The notes beneath the pieces were generated by a model. The model was not told the DNA's origin and searched no databases. It was given only the letters and a program-made list of their open reading frames with translations. The translations under genes and the position numbers were made by a program. Below are positions 22,530-30,731 of a DNA stretch of 30,958 nt, piece by piece. The stretch covers positions 1 to 30,958 of the forward strand of contig CAKUMQ010000032.1 in NCBI GenBank assembly GCA_934667845.1, written 5' to 3'. Each line of letters begins with the position of its first letter. Position 1 is the stretch's first letter. The stretch is from an uncultured Eubacteriales bacterium. GTDB taxonomy: Bacteria; Bacillota; Clostridia; Oscillospirales; Acutalibacteraceae.

Positions 22530-25118
22530 ATGCGGGAGATGGGGCTGACAACGGAAGAGGCAAACCGATCGCGCGAGCAGCGGGGGAGCAATGCGCTGAC
22601 CCGTCGGCAGGGGCGCGGTTTTTTTCGCCGGTTTCTCGAAAATTTCGGGGATCCCATTATCCGCATCCTGTTGATCGCGCTCGGCGTTAACGTGGTGCTG
22701 CTGTTCCGCCGCTGCGACTGGTACGAATCGGCGGGCATCGCCCTGTCGGTGCTGGTGGCAACGCTGGTGTCCACCCTGTCCGAGCAGGGCAGCGAAGCCG
22801 CCTTTTCCCGTATCCGGGAGGAGGCGGAGCGGACGATGTGCCGCGTCTGGCGGGACGGGCGGCTGTGTGAGCTGCCGGTGGCAGAGGTGGTCGTCGGAGA
22901 CGTGGTCGCCGTGGCGGCGGGCGAGGGCGTACCCGCCGACGGCGAGCTGGTACGCGGCAGTGTGCGGGTCAGCCTGTCGGCGCTCAACGGCGAGAGCCGC
23001 GAGGTCGGGCGGGCGGCGGACGGGGAGCGGGAGCTGCCGCGCGGCGCCGTTATCTGCGCGGGCGAGGGCGTTATGGCTGTGCAGCGCGTCGGCGATCAGA
23101 CGCTGTACGGCAGGCTGGCGCAGGAGGTGCAGGAGGAGACACGGGAAAGCCCGCTGAAGGCGCGGCTGACCGTGCTGGCGCGGCAGCTCAGCCGTCTGGG
23201 CTATGCCGCGGCGGTCTTAGTCGGTCTGTCGGACCTGCTCCACGGGCTGATCCGGGAATACGGGATGTCCCCGTCGGCATTTTCCGCAGCCATTGCCGAC
23301 CCGGCGGGGCTGTTTTCACTTTTGCTGCATGCGGTCACGCTGGCGATCACCGTGGTCGTGGTTGCGGTGCCGGAGGGGCTGCCGATGATGATCACGGTGG
23401 TGCTGTCCGCCAATATGCGGCGGATGCTGCGGGATCGGGTGCTGGTGCGCAAGCTGGTCGGGGTCGAGACCTCGGGCAGTCTCAATATTCTGTTTACCGA
23501 TAAGACCGGCACGCTGACGCGGGGCGAGCCGGAGGTCTGCCGCGCGGTGCAGGGCGACGGCGAGGGATATGACAGCCGGGACGCCGCCCGCAAAATGGCG
23601 CCGCAGTGGTGGCGCTATGTGGCGTGCGGCTGCTGCGACAATAACGGCAGCCGCCGCAGCGGCGGCCTTGTGCTCGGCGGCAACGCCACCGACCGGGCGC
23701 TTCTGCGCTTCGGCGGACGCAGCGGGCGGGAGCCGTCGGCGTCCGTGCCGTTTGACAGCGCGCGCAAATGGGCGGCGGCGCAGCCGCAGGCGGGCGGAGA
23801 ATGGCTGATCAAGGGCGCGCCCGACCGGCTGCTGCCCGCCTGCCGGTGGTATGTGGATCGCGACGGACATGTGCAGCCGCTTGCCGACCGCCGTCCGCAG
23901 ACACAGGCATACCGGGAGATGACCGCCCGTGCCATGCGGGTGCTGGCGCTCGCGGTCTGCCGCGAAGCGCCGACAGACGGCGGACTGCCCGAGCTGACGC
24001 TGGTGGCGCTGCTCGGTCTGCGGGACGACCTGCGGCCGGAGGCAAAGCCCGCCGTCGCGGCGCTGCGGCGGGCGGGCATACAGACGGTGATGGTGACGGG
24101 CGACAGCCGCGAGACCGCCTGCGCCATTGCCCGCGAGGCGGGCGTGCTGCTGTCCGGCGAGGAGGATACCGGCGTGATCACGGCGGCGGAGCTGGAGCGG
24201 CTGTCGGACGACGCGCTGCGCGCCCGCCTGCCCGCTTTGCGAGTCGTGGCACGGGCGGTGCCGACCGACAAAAGCCGCCTGATCCGTGTGTCGCAGCAGG
24301 CGGGGCTGGTGGTCGGCATGACCGGCGACGGCGTAAACGACGCGCCCGCGCTTAAAGTGGCGGATGTCGGCTTTGCCATGGGCTCCGGCACGGTCGTGGC
24401 GCGGGAGGCGGGCGATATCGTCATTCTGGACGACAATATCGCCTCCATCGTGCGCGCCGTGCTGTACGGGCGCACCATTTTCAAGAGCATCCGCAAATTT
24501 CTGGTGTTTCAGCTCACGATGAATCTCTGTGCCGTCGGCGTGTCGCTGATCGGCCCGTTTATCGGCATCGACACGCCGGTGACGGTGATCCAGATGCTGT
24601 GGATCAACCTGATCATGGACGCGCTGGCGGGATTGGCGTTTGCGGGTGAGCCGCCGCTGCCGGAATACCTCGAGGAGCCGCCCAAATCCCGCGAGGAGCC
24701 GGTGCTGACCGGCGGCATGCTCGCCCAGATCGGCGGCATGGGGCTGTATACCGTCGGACTGTGTACCGTGTTTCTGGCGCATCCCGCCGTGCGGGGAATG
24801 TTCGGCGGCTGTGACCGCCCCGTGGCGTTTCTGACCGGCTTCTTTGCACTGTTCATCTTCTGCGGCATCTGCAACAGCTTCAACGCCCGCACCGACCGGC
24901 TGAACCCGACCGCCCACCTGCGGAAGAATCCCGCCTTTGTGTGGATCATGGCGGCGGTGTCCGTGATCCAGCTGCTGATGATCTATTTCGGCGGGAGCAT
25001 GTTCCGTACGGCGCCGCTGCGGGCGGGCGAGCTGTTCCGCGTGTTTCTGCTTGCCGCGACCGTGTGGCCCGCCGACCTGCTGCGCAAGCTGCTGTGCGGG
25101 AGAAAGGGCGATATCTGA
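22530..25118 (+). CDS. PMCA-type calcium-translocating P-type ATPase
   Basis: An 862-residue P2-type cation pump. Visible in order: cation_ATPase_N segment (GLTTEEANRSREQRGSN), A domain with NGES at 153-156 in place of TGES, M4 with VAVPEGLPMMIT (Ca2+-site Glu in PEGL, about 282), phosphorylation Asp D324 in DKTGTLT, N-domain KGAPD (428-432), MVTGDSRETA, TGDGVNDAPA (598-607), and M5/M6 QLTMN and LWINLIMDALAGLAFAGE. The N and D of M6 plus the PEGL Glu form a single PMCA-like Ca2+ site. It exports Ca2+ (possibly Mn2+) from the cytoplasm. The start ATG 22530 follows a GGGGGGAG; an ATG at 22503 is an alternative with a ribosome binding site about 13 nt away. Transcription appears to be single-gene. 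Confidence 0.93.
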   Translation: MREMGLTTEEANRSREQRGSNALTRRQGRGFFRRFLENFGDPIIRILLIALGVNVVLLFRRCDWYESAGIALSVLVATLVSTLSEQGSEAAFSRIREEAERTMCRVWRDGRLCELPVAEVVVGDVVAVAAGEGVPADGELVRGSVRVSLSALNGESREVGRAADGERELPRGAVICAGEGVMAVQRVGDQTLYGRLAQEVQEETRESPLKARLTVLARQLSRLGYAAAVLVGLSDLLHGLIREYGMSPSAFSAAIADPAGLFSLLLHAVTLAITVVVVAVPEGLPMMITVVLSANMRRMLRDRVLVRKLVGVETSGSLNILFTDKTGTLTRGEPEVCRAVQGDGEGYDSRDAARKMAPQWWRYVACGCCDNNGSRRSGGLVLGGNATDRALLRFGGRSGREPSASVPFDSARKWAAAQPQAGGEWLIKGAPDRLLPACRWYVDRDGHVQPLADRRPQTQAYREMTARAMRVLALAVCREAPTDGGLPELTLVALLGLRDDLRPEAKPAVAALRRAGIQTVMVTGDSRETACAIAREAGVLLSGEEDTGVITAAELERLSDDALRARLPALRVVARAVPTDKSRLIRVSQQAGLVVGMTGDGVNDAPALKVADVGFAMGSGTVVAREAGDIVILDDNIASIVRAVLYGRTIFKSIRKFLVFQLTMNLCAVGVSLIGPFIGIDTPVTVIQMLWINLIMDALAGLAFAGEPPLPEYLEEPPKSREEPVLTGGMLAQIGGMGLYTVGLCTVFLAHPAVRGMFGGCDRPVAFLTGFFALFIFCGICNSFNARTDRLNPTAHLRKNPAFVWIMAAVSVIQLLMIYFGGSMFRTAPLRAGELFRVFLLAATVWPADLLRKLLCGRKGDI

Positions 25119-25182
25119 GGGGGAAAACGGGGATATGGGCAGAAGCGCCAAAAATATAGGAGAAAAATAGGAAAGAAAACAG

Positions 25183-25211
25183 TGGACAAAATCTCCCGAA
25201 TCGTGTATAAT
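25183..25211 (+). promoter_or_regulatory. Sigma-A promoter for the foldase-like lipoprotein
   Basis: TGGACA (25183-25188), a 17-nt spacer and a perfect TATAAT (25206-25211). An in-frame GTG start at 25182 lies within it, so translation must begin further down at 25248. Confidence 0.85.
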
Positions 25212-25247
25212 AAACAAATCAAGGCTATTATCGGGAGGATTACCGCT

Positions 25248-26489
25248 ATGAGTATCGCAAAACGTGTACTGGCGCTTGCGCTGTGTGTTGTGCTGGCGGC
25301 AGGCGGGCTGCTTCTGGGTGGATGCTCCACGCCGGACGTGGCGCTGACCGTGGACGATGTGACGTATGAGATGGGCGATTATCTGGCTTATCTCTACGCT
25401 TCGTATTACAACATTTACTACAACCGCTATCTGTATTACTATGAGCAGATGGGGACGGACGTGATGTCCCAGACGTTCACCTATAAAGAGGAGACGCTCA
25501 AGCTCGAGGACTATCTCAAGCGCGTCACGGTGGACACGATGGTGCGCCAAAAGGCGGTCTCTGACCTGTTGAAAAAGTACGGGCTGTCGGTGAGCGAGGA
25601 TAAGGTCAAGGAGCTGGAGAAGAATTTCGAGGGCATGACCGACACCTCCAAGCTCGATCCGATGACCGGTAAATCCGCGATCGACATGGGGTTCACGCTC
25701 AAGCGCTATATCAAGGCGAGCGAGACCTACAGCCTCAACGAGAACGCGCTGTTCTACGGGCTGTATGACAAGGGCGGCGAGCGTGCCGTCGCGGACGACA
25801 AGATCCGCAGCTATTTCGACGACAACTACCTCAGCTATAAGATCATTGAGGTCACGATGCAGGACGACAACAAGGCGGATCTCGACGAGGCGGGGCAGAA
25901 AAAGATCAAGGATAACCTGAACAAGTATCTGGAGCAGTATAAGAAGTCCGGCGACTTTGACGCGGTGATCGCGCAGTATACCAAGGACAACGACACCTCC
26001 ACGACCACCACGACGGGCGGCACGACGTCGACCACGGCGGCGTCCACGACTGCTTCGACCACGGCGGAGGACACCACGGCTGCCACCACAAAGGCGACGG
26101 CGGCGGACGATACGTCAAACAATGACAAGTCGGACGACAGCAGCAAGGACAAAGAGGAAGAGAAGGACGAAAACCGTAAAAATACGACGGTGGATGCTGC
26201 GGGCGACGAGGATTTCACCAATGCGCTGAAAAAGGTCAAGATCGGCGAAGCACAGGTCATCACCTACAAAAAAGGCTCGACCACGCTGACGGCAGCGCTG
26301 GTGCTGCGCATGGATCCCGAAAAGGGCACCGGCGCGTACAAATTCGAGGACGAGCGCGAGAACGTGATCTACGGCATCGCCTTTGAGGAGTTCAACAAAG
26401 AGGTTGAAGAAGTGATCGCGAAGCTCAATGTGAAAGAGAACAAGCGTGCGATCCGGATGGCGACGATCAAGGATTTCCGCAACAAATAA
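25248..26489 (+). CDS. SurA/PrsA-like peptidyl-prolyl isomerase-type lipoprotein
   Basis: A 413-residue lipoprotein, start ATG 25248 after GGGAGGA. The signal peptide ends LLLGGC with lipidated Cys at 26. Residues about 30-205 form a helical, Tyr-rich SurA_N-like chaperone region (VDDVTYEMGDYLAYLYASYY, then LEDYLKRVTVDTMVRQKAVSDLLKKYGLSVSEDKV). A degenerate parvulin-like domain seems to start at VADDKIRSYFDDNYLSYKIIEVTM (about 206) and resume at DFTNALKKVKIGEAQVITYKKGSTTLTAALVLRMDPE (about 322). Between them lies an insert of about 75 residues rich in Thr, then Asp/Lys/Glu. It probably helps fold exported proteins; isomerase activity is unproven. It is transcribed alone between a strong promoter and terminator. 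Confidence 0.75.
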   Translation: MSIAKRVLALALCVVLAAGGLLLGGCSTPDVALTVDDVTYEMGDYLAYLYASYYNIYYNRYLYYYEQMGTDVMSQTFTYKEETLKLEDYLKRVTVDTMVRQKAVSDLLKKYGLSVSEDKVKELEKNFEGMTDTSKLDPMTGKSAIDMGFTLKRYIKASETYSLNENALFYGLYDKGGERAVADDKIRSYFDDNYLSYKIIEVTMQDDNKADLDEAGQKKIKDNLNKYLEQYKKSGDFDAVIAQYTKDNDTSTTTTTGGTTSTTAASTTASTTAEDTTAATTKATAADDTSNNDKSDDSSKDKEEEKDENRKNTTVDAAGDEDFTNALKKVKIGEAQVITYKKGSTTLTAALVLRMDPEKGTGAYKFEDERENVIYGIAFEEFNKEVEEVIAKLNVKENKRAIRMATIKDFRNK

Positions 26490-26502
26490 GGTGCAAAAAC
26501 AG

Positions 26503-26540
26503 AATCCCGCCGCACCGATTTCCGGTGCGGCGGGATTTTT
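26503..26540. terminator. Terminator after the foldase-like lipoprotein, probably bidirectional
   Basis: A perfect 15-bp stem (26503-26517 with 26523-26537) with a 5-nt loop, followed by TTT on the plus strand. On the minus strand the stem is followed by CTGTTTTTG. It therefore may also end the convergent M14 peptidase transcript. Confidence 0.9.
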
Positions 26541-26568
26541 CGCAGGGCGGTATCGACAGGGGGCGCCG

Positions 26569-27471
26569 CTACATCAGCAGCAGAATGGCGAGCATTTCGC
26601 GCAGCCGCTCATACAGCGGCTCAAAATCGCCGAGCGGGAGCGGGTTTTGCCCGCGCCCGCATTCGACCGTGAAGCCGGGACGGCCGGTCTCCTCAATGAA
26701 CCAGTCCTTAAACCCGCCGTGGGAGGCGAGTCCGGTCGGCTCGGCGGCGGTGTAGCCACTCGATACCGCCATGACCTCCGCCATCAGGTGGGACTGCGGC
26801 GGCGTGCGGTCGCCGTAGCGCCAGTAGATCTCCTCGCCCTGCGCGTGCAGCGCCAGCACATGGCGGAAGCGGTGGCGGCGGCAGAGCGCGGTCATGGCGC
26901 GTGTTTCCGGCTCGCTTTCGGGTGCGGGTCCGCGCCACTGCCGCGGAGAGGGACCCGTGATGCCCGCCGCTTCCTCGGCGGCGGCAAGCGTCTCCCAGCC
27001 CGCGGGGTAGTTGTGGTTGAGATCCACGCCGCAGGCGTTGGCTTGCCACAGTCCCGGCGTATCGCCCGAAAGCGCTGCGACAGCGCCGGCATAGCCGCCC
27101 GCGGAGGCGGAGCCGTGGAGCGCGATCTCCACGCCGTCGGGATTGACCTGCGGCACAAGGTAGAGACTGCGTCCCGCCATAGCTTTGGCAAAGTCCATGT
27201 CGGCGAAGCGGCCGTCGCCGTCCAGAGCGGCGCAAAGCTCCTCGCAAAAGCGCAGCAGCACAAGCGAGGTGATCCATTCCTGCCCGTGAAACGCCGCGGC
27301 GTAGAGAATGGCGTCCCGCCCGGTGCCGATCCGCAGGCAGTACAGCTCCCGGCCGCACACGCTTTCGCCGATCGGCCAGCTGTCCAAAAAACGGTAGCGC
27401 GCCCGCAGCGCGCAGAGCATACCCCGCACAGCACCGTGGTCGGCGGGAACGGGGGCAGTGACAGGCATCAT
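26569..27471 (-). CDS. M14-family zinc carboxypeptidase (wall-peptide peptidase type)
   Basis: A 300-residue metallopeptidase. Zinc ligands H62 and E65 are in FHGQEW and H209 is in LALHAQGEE; the catalytic Glu is E270 in FTVECGRGQNP. The substrate-binding region reads GVDLNHNYPAGW (148-159), where animal carboxypeptidases have NRN; the NHN form is seen in bacterial gamma-D-glutamyl-diaminopimelate peptidases as far as I recall. No signal peptide and no LysM domain are visible, so it is probably cytoplasmic, possibly in recycling of muropeptides or in the spore mother cell. The ATG at 27471 (MMPV) follows AAAGGA; the second ATG is equally possible. It stands alone, divergent from the Nudix gene. 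Confidence 0.88.
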   Translation of the reverse strand: MMPVTAPVPADHGAVRGMLCALRARYRFLDSWPIGESVCGRELYCLRIGTGRDAILYAAAFHGQEWITSLVLLRFCEELCAALDGDGRFADMDFAKAMAGRSLYLVPQVNPDGVEIALHGSASAGGYAGAVAALSGDTPGLWQANACGVDLNHNYPAGWETLAAAEEAAGITGPSPRQWRGPAPESEPETRAMTALCRRHRFRHVLALHAQGEEIYWRYGDRTPPQSHLMAEVMAVSSGYTAAEPTGLASHGGFKDWFIEETGRPGFTVECGRGQNPLPLGDFEPLYERLREMLAILLLM

Positions 27472-27560
27472 GATCGCTCAGTCCTTTATGTTTCAGCGTT
27501 CCGCTCCCGTAAACGTATGGGGCGGACACTACCATATCTATGCGAAAGGGGCCGCACTCT

Positions 27561-28106
27561 ATGAATCTGAATGAAAAACGCTTGTCGGGCGAGACGATCT
27601 ATGCCGGACGCATCCTCACGCTGGAGGTCGACCGTGTCGAGCTGCCGGGCGGGCGGCAGTCCACCCGCGAGGTCATCCGCCACCCGGGCGGCGCCTGCGT
27701 GGCGGCGCTGACCGACAAGGACGAGCTGCTGTTTGTCCGGCAGTTCCGCTATCCCTACGGACGGGTGCTTTGGGAGCTTCCGGCGGGCAAGCTGTCGCCC
27801 GGCGAGGATCCCGCCCTCTGTGCGGCGCGGGAGCTGTCGGAGGAGACGGGCGCTTCGGCGGCAAAATGGCGCTCGCTCGGCGCGCTCTACCCCAGCGTCG
27901 GCTACACCGACGAGGTGCTGCACCTGTATGCGGCGACTGACCTGACGTTCGGCGAGACGCACCCGGACGAAGGGGAGTTTTTGGATGTAAAGCGTATCCC
28001 CTTGACGGAGGCGGTGCGCATGGCGGAGGCGGGCGAGCTGCCCGACGCCAAGACGCAGGCCCTGGTGCTGCGTGTCGCTTTGCTGCGGCAAAAAGGGGAG
28101 ATTTAA
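27561..28106 (+). CDS. Nudix hydrolase, ADP-ribose pyrophosphatase-like
   Basis: A 181-residue protein. The Nudix box is complete at 76-98 (GKLSPGE, then REL-S-EETGA: G-x5-E-x7-REUxEExGU). The N-terminal part (LSGETIYAGRILTLEVDRVELPGG, HPGGACVAAL, LFVRQFRYPYGRVLWELPAG) is typical of ADP-ribose pyrophosphatases of the NudF/YqkG group, including the RQ-R-P/Y segment and the Tyr-Thr-Asp 'GYTDEVLHLYAA' after the box. It would split ADP-ribose or similar NDP-sugars to AMP and a sugar phosphate. The ATG at 27561 is chosen because AAAGGGG lies 9 nt upstream; an ATG at 27540 has no such site. The gene is not visibly linked to its neighbours. Confidence 0.9.
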   Translation: MNLNEKRLSGETIYAGRILTLEVDRVELPGGRQSTREVIRHPGGACVAALTDKDELLFVRQFRYPYGRVLWELPAGKLSPGEDPALCAARELSEETGASAAKWRSLGALYPSVGYTDEVLHLYAATDLTFGETHPDEGEFLDVKRIPLTEAVRMAEAGELPDAKTQALVLRVALLRQKGEI

Positions 28107-28116
28107 GGGGAAAACG

Positions 28117-28161
28117 GTCAACTTGTCGTATAATCTGTCGAGATAATACGAGCCGTATACC
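28117..28161 (+). repeat. Promoter-containing repeat, copy 1
   Basis: GTCAACTT, 4 nt, then TATAATC, and ATACGA with GTATA further down. Aligned without gaps to copy 2, about 31 of 45 positions agree. Within it TCGTATAATCT (28126-28136) and AGATAATACGA (28141-28151) form an inverted repeat with one mismatch and a 4-nt spacer, like an operator over a -10 box. No -35 hexamer is evident. Confidence 0.55.
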
Positions 28162-28389
28162 TCCTGCTTTGCCGCCTTACGCCGGGAGGCGGCGGCAAAA
28201 AGTGACCGACAGGGCGGCTTTTCGGCTGCGGTGCAGCTTGCTGCGTAAAGTTAATAACCTTTACAAGCGCAGTGCGCATAATGGCGGAGGCTTGCGGTTT
28301 CGCACGGAAATGCGGCGCAGATTCCGGCGCGGCGTGTCGTTTTCCTGCGGGGGAATGGGCAAAAACTGCGTCGAAAACTGCCGAAATCA

Positions 28390-28434
28390 GTCAACTTAAT
28401 GTATAATCGGTTCGAAAAATACGAAATGTATAGA
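28390..28434 (+). repeat. Promoter-containing repeat, copy 2 (probable tex promoter region)
   Basis: The same order of elements as copy 1, 273 bp downstream: GTCAACTT at 28390-28397, TATAATC at 28402-28408, then ATACGA and GTATA. The TATAAT at 28402-28407 is the best -10 for tex, giving a leader of about 70 nt. The -35 is poor, so an activator or another upstream element may be needed. The inverted repeat is weaker than in copy 1. Confidence 0.55.
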
Positions 28435-28484
28435 TTTGCGTCGCCGATTTTGGCGGCGTCAGTCGGCTTTGGGAGGAAAAACGA

Positions 28485-30647
28485 ATGGACATCAATCAGG
28501 TGCTGCAGCAGGAGTTCCACCTGCGTGCGTCGCAGGTGGAAAACACGGTGCGGCTGATCGACGACGGCAACACGATCCCGTTTATCGCGCGCTACCGCAA
28601 GGAGATGACCGGCTCACTCGATGATCAGCTGCTGCGGGAGCTGTACGAGCGGCTGTTGTATCTGCGGAATCTGGATGAGATGCGGGAAAAGGTGCGCGCC
28701 GCTGTGGAGGAGCAGGGGGCGCTGACCGAGGAGCTGGCGGCAGCGCTTGACCGCGCGGCGACGCTGACCGAGATCGAGGATATCTATCGCCCCTATCGCC
28801 CGAAGCGGCGGACGCGTGCATCGGTCGCCAAGGAGCGGGGGCTGGAGCCGCTCGCCGACCGGCTGTACGCGCAGCAGCCCGCGGATGAGCCGGAGACGCT
28901 CGCCGCGCCGTTTATCGACCCCGAAAAGGGAGTTGAAACGGCGGTGGAGGCGCTTGCCGGTGCACGGGATATTCTGGCAGAGCGCGTCTCCGACGACGCC
29001 GGTGCGCGAAAGCGCCTGCGCGTGGTCTGCATGGCGAACGGCAAGCTCGTTTCCAAGGGCGTCAAGGAGGATCTCGGTGTATACGAGATCTACGGCGATT
29101 TTGCCGAGCCGCTTGCCAAGGCGGCGGGCTACCGCGTGCTGGCGCTCGACCGCGGCGAGCGGGAGGGCATGCTGCGGGTGTCGGTCGACTTTGACCGGGC
29201 GCGCGCGATGACCATTCTGTGCGGTATCCATGTGCAGAACGATTCCCGCTGCGCCGACGAGGTGCGGGCGGCGGTGGAGGACGCCTATGACCGGCTGCTG
29301 TTCCCGTCGCTGGAGCGCGAGCTGCGCGCCGAGCTGACCGAGCGGGCGGACGAGGCGGCGATCAAGGTGTTTTCCGTCAACCTGCGCCAGCTGCTGATGC
29401 AGCCGCCGCTGAAGGGGCGTGTGGTGATGGGGCTTGACCCCGGCTATCGCACGGGCTGCAAGGTGGCGGTCGTGGACGGCACCGGAAAGGTGCTGGATAC
29501 CGGCGTGATCTACGCCGTGCCGCCGCACAACAAAAAGACGGAGGCAAAGGCGCTGCTGACCAAGCTGATCCGCAAGCACGGCGTGCAGGTGTTCGCCATC
29601 GGCAACGGCACGGCGTCGCACGAGACCGAGGTGTTTGCCGCCGAGGTGATCCGCGAGCTGCAAAACGGGCTGTCGTATATGGTAGTCAGCGAGGCGGGCG
29701 CGTCGGTCTATTCCGCCTCCAAGCTGGCGGCGGAGGAATTCCCCGAATATGACGTGTCGCTTCGCTCGGCAGTGTCCATTGCCCGCCGGCTGCAGGATCC
29801 GCTCGCGGAGTTGGTCAAGATCGACCCGAAAGCCATCGGCGTCGGGCAGTATCAGCACGATATGCCCGAAAAGCAGCTTTCCGAGGCGCTTTCCGGCGTG
29901 GTGGAGAGCTGCGTCAATGAGGTGGGCGTCGATCTGAACACCGCCTCTGCGCCGCTGCTCGCCCGCGTCGCGGGCATCAGCGCCGCCGTGGCGCGCAATA
30001 TCGTGACCTACCGACAGGAAAACGGCGCATTTTCCTCGCGGGCGCAGCTGAAAAAGGTGCCGAAGCTCGGGCCGAAGGCGTTTGAGCAGTGCGCGGGCTT
30101 TTTGCGGGTGCCGGAGAGCGCGGAGCTGCTCGACCGCACCGCCGTCCACCCCGAGAGCTATGAGGCGGCGCGGAAATGTCTGGCGGTCTGCGGACTGACC
30201 GAGGCGGAGCTGGCCGCAGGCGGCGCGGCGGTGCTGGAAAAGCGCGCGGAGCAGCTCGGGCTGGCGGCATTGGCGGAGCGTATCGGCGTCGGCGAGCCGA
30301 CGCTGAGGGATATGCTCGATGAGCTGAAAAAGCCCGGGCGCGACCCGCGCGACGAGCTGCCGCCCCCGCTTCTGCGGATGGACGTTATGAGCATGGAGGA
30401 TCTAAAGCCCGGGATGGAGCTGACCGGCACGGTGCGCAATGTCATCGACTTCGGCGCGTTTGTGGACATCGGCGTGCATCAGGACGGTCTTCTGCACATA
30501 TCCCAGCTGGGAAAGCGCTTTGTGAAGCATCCGTCTGAGGTGCTGAAGGTCGGCGATGTCGTGCGGGTGTGGGTGCTGCAGGTGGATGTCGCGAAAAAGC
30601 GCATCGGACTGACCATGCGGCCGCCGAAGCCGACGGAAAAGGGGTAA
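28485..30647 (+). CDS. tex: Tex family transcription accessory / RNA-binding protein
   Basis: A 720-residue protein, ATG at 28485 after GGGAGGAAAAACG. The N-terminal helical Tex_N region (about 1-190) has the hallmark VRLIDDGNTIPFIARYRKE, LRNLDEMREKV and IEDIYRPYRPKRRTRA. The YqgF/RNase H-like domain starts at about 314 (VMGLDPGYRTGCKVAVVD). A helix-hairpin-helix region spans about 490-560 (VGVDLNTASAPLLARVAGIS, then LKKVPKLGPKAFEQCAGFLRV). The S1 domain is at about 643-711 (GMELTGTVRNVIDFGAFVDIG, DGLLHISQLGKRFV). Length and order are those of the family. Tex binds nucleic acids and influences transcription, stress tolerance and virulence genes in several bacteria; its exact task is unsettled. 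It is followed by a hairpin without a T-tract and then by a transposase. Confidence 0.96.
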   Translation: MDINQVLQQEFHLRASQVENTVRLIDDGNTIPFIARYRKEMTGSLDDQLLRELYERLLYLRNLDEMREKVRAAVEEQGALTEELAAALDRAATLTEIEDIYRPYRPKRRTRASVAKERGLEPLADRLYAQQPADEPETLAAPFIDPEKGVETAVEALAGARDILAERVSDDAGARKRLRVVCMANGKLVSKGVKEDLGVYEIYGDFAEPLAKAAGYRVLALDRGEREGMLRVSVDFDRARAMTILCGIHVQNDSRCADEVRAAVEDAYDRLLFPSLERELRAELTERADEAAIKVFSVNLRQLLMQPPLKGRVVMGLDPGYRTGCKVAVVDGTGKVLDTGVIYAVPPHNKKTEAKALLTKLIRKHGVQVFAIGNGTASHETEVFAAEVIRELQNGLSYMVVSEAGASVYSASKLAAEEFPEYDVSLRSAVSIARRLQDPLAELVKIDPKAIGVGQYQHDMPEKQLSEALSGVVESCVNEVGVDLNTASAPLLARVAGISAAVARNIVTYRQENGAFSSRAQLKKVPKLGPKAFEQCAGFLRVPESAELLDRTAVHPESYEAARKCLAVCGLTEAELAAGGAAVLEKRAEQLGLAALAERIGVGEPTLRDMLDELKKPGRDPRDELPPPLLRMDVMSMEDLKPGMELTGTVRNVIDFGAFVDIGVHQDGLLHISQLGKRFVKHPSEVLKVGDVVRVWVLQVDVAKKRIGLTMRPPKPTEKG

Positions 30648-30655
30648 AACAGGAA

Positions 30656-30686
30656 AGACCGCTCTCCCGTTTCGGGAGAGCGGTCT
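30656..30686 (+). other. Strong hairpin after tex, lacking a T-tract
   Basis: A perfect 14-bp stem (30656-30669 with 30673-30686) with a TTT loop, 9 nt after the tex stop. Position and stability are those of an intrinsic terminator, but the next bases are CAGCCTGTCAAAG, with no T-run. It could be a terminator stem cut from its U-tract by the adjacent insertion element, or an mRNA-stabilising 3' hairpin. Confidence 0.7.
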
Positions 30687-30722
30687 CAGCCTGTCAAAGA
30701 ACTACCCAAACGGCTCTGTTTC

Positions 30723-30731
30723 TGGTATAAT
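30723..30731 (+). promoter_or_regulatory. Extended -10 promoter of the transposase
   Basis: TGGTATAAT is a perfect extended -10. The -35 position (TACCCA, 30703-30708) is a weak match. The ribosome binding site GGGGGTGAT follows at 30741-30749. Confidence 0.6.

Larger units (their letters stand above)
28107..28484. other. 378-bp intergenic region with two copies of a promoter-containing repeat
   Basis: No convincing gene is present; small open frames here lack ribosome binding sites. The region carries two related 45-nt segments (28117-28161 and 28390-28434). The first contains an inverted repeat around a TATAAT. A possible stem TTTGCCGCC/GGCGGCAAA (about 28169-28201) lies after the first copy, and a small hairpin CGCC/GGCG near 28442-28455 lies in the tex leader. 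A small RNA or regulated leader is possible, but I see no terminator that would define one. Confidence 0.5.

Noticed and set aside
23316..25550. Minus-strand open frame of 744 codons opposite the P-type ATPase
   Set aside because: It is a shadow frame rich in His/Arg/Gln that crosses the promoter of the next gene.
28169..28399. Possible small gene of 76 codons before tex
   Set aside because: It has a TTG start without a ribosome binding site, is Arg-rich, and overlaps the likely tex promoter.
28405..28425. tRNA-like GGTTCGAAA (T-loop resemblance)
   Set aside because: There is no matching T-stem, anticodon arm or acceptor stem around it; the similarity is only local.
28614..30149. Minus-strand open frame of 511 codons opposite tex
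   Set aside because: It is a shadow of tex with biased composition and no recognisable family.
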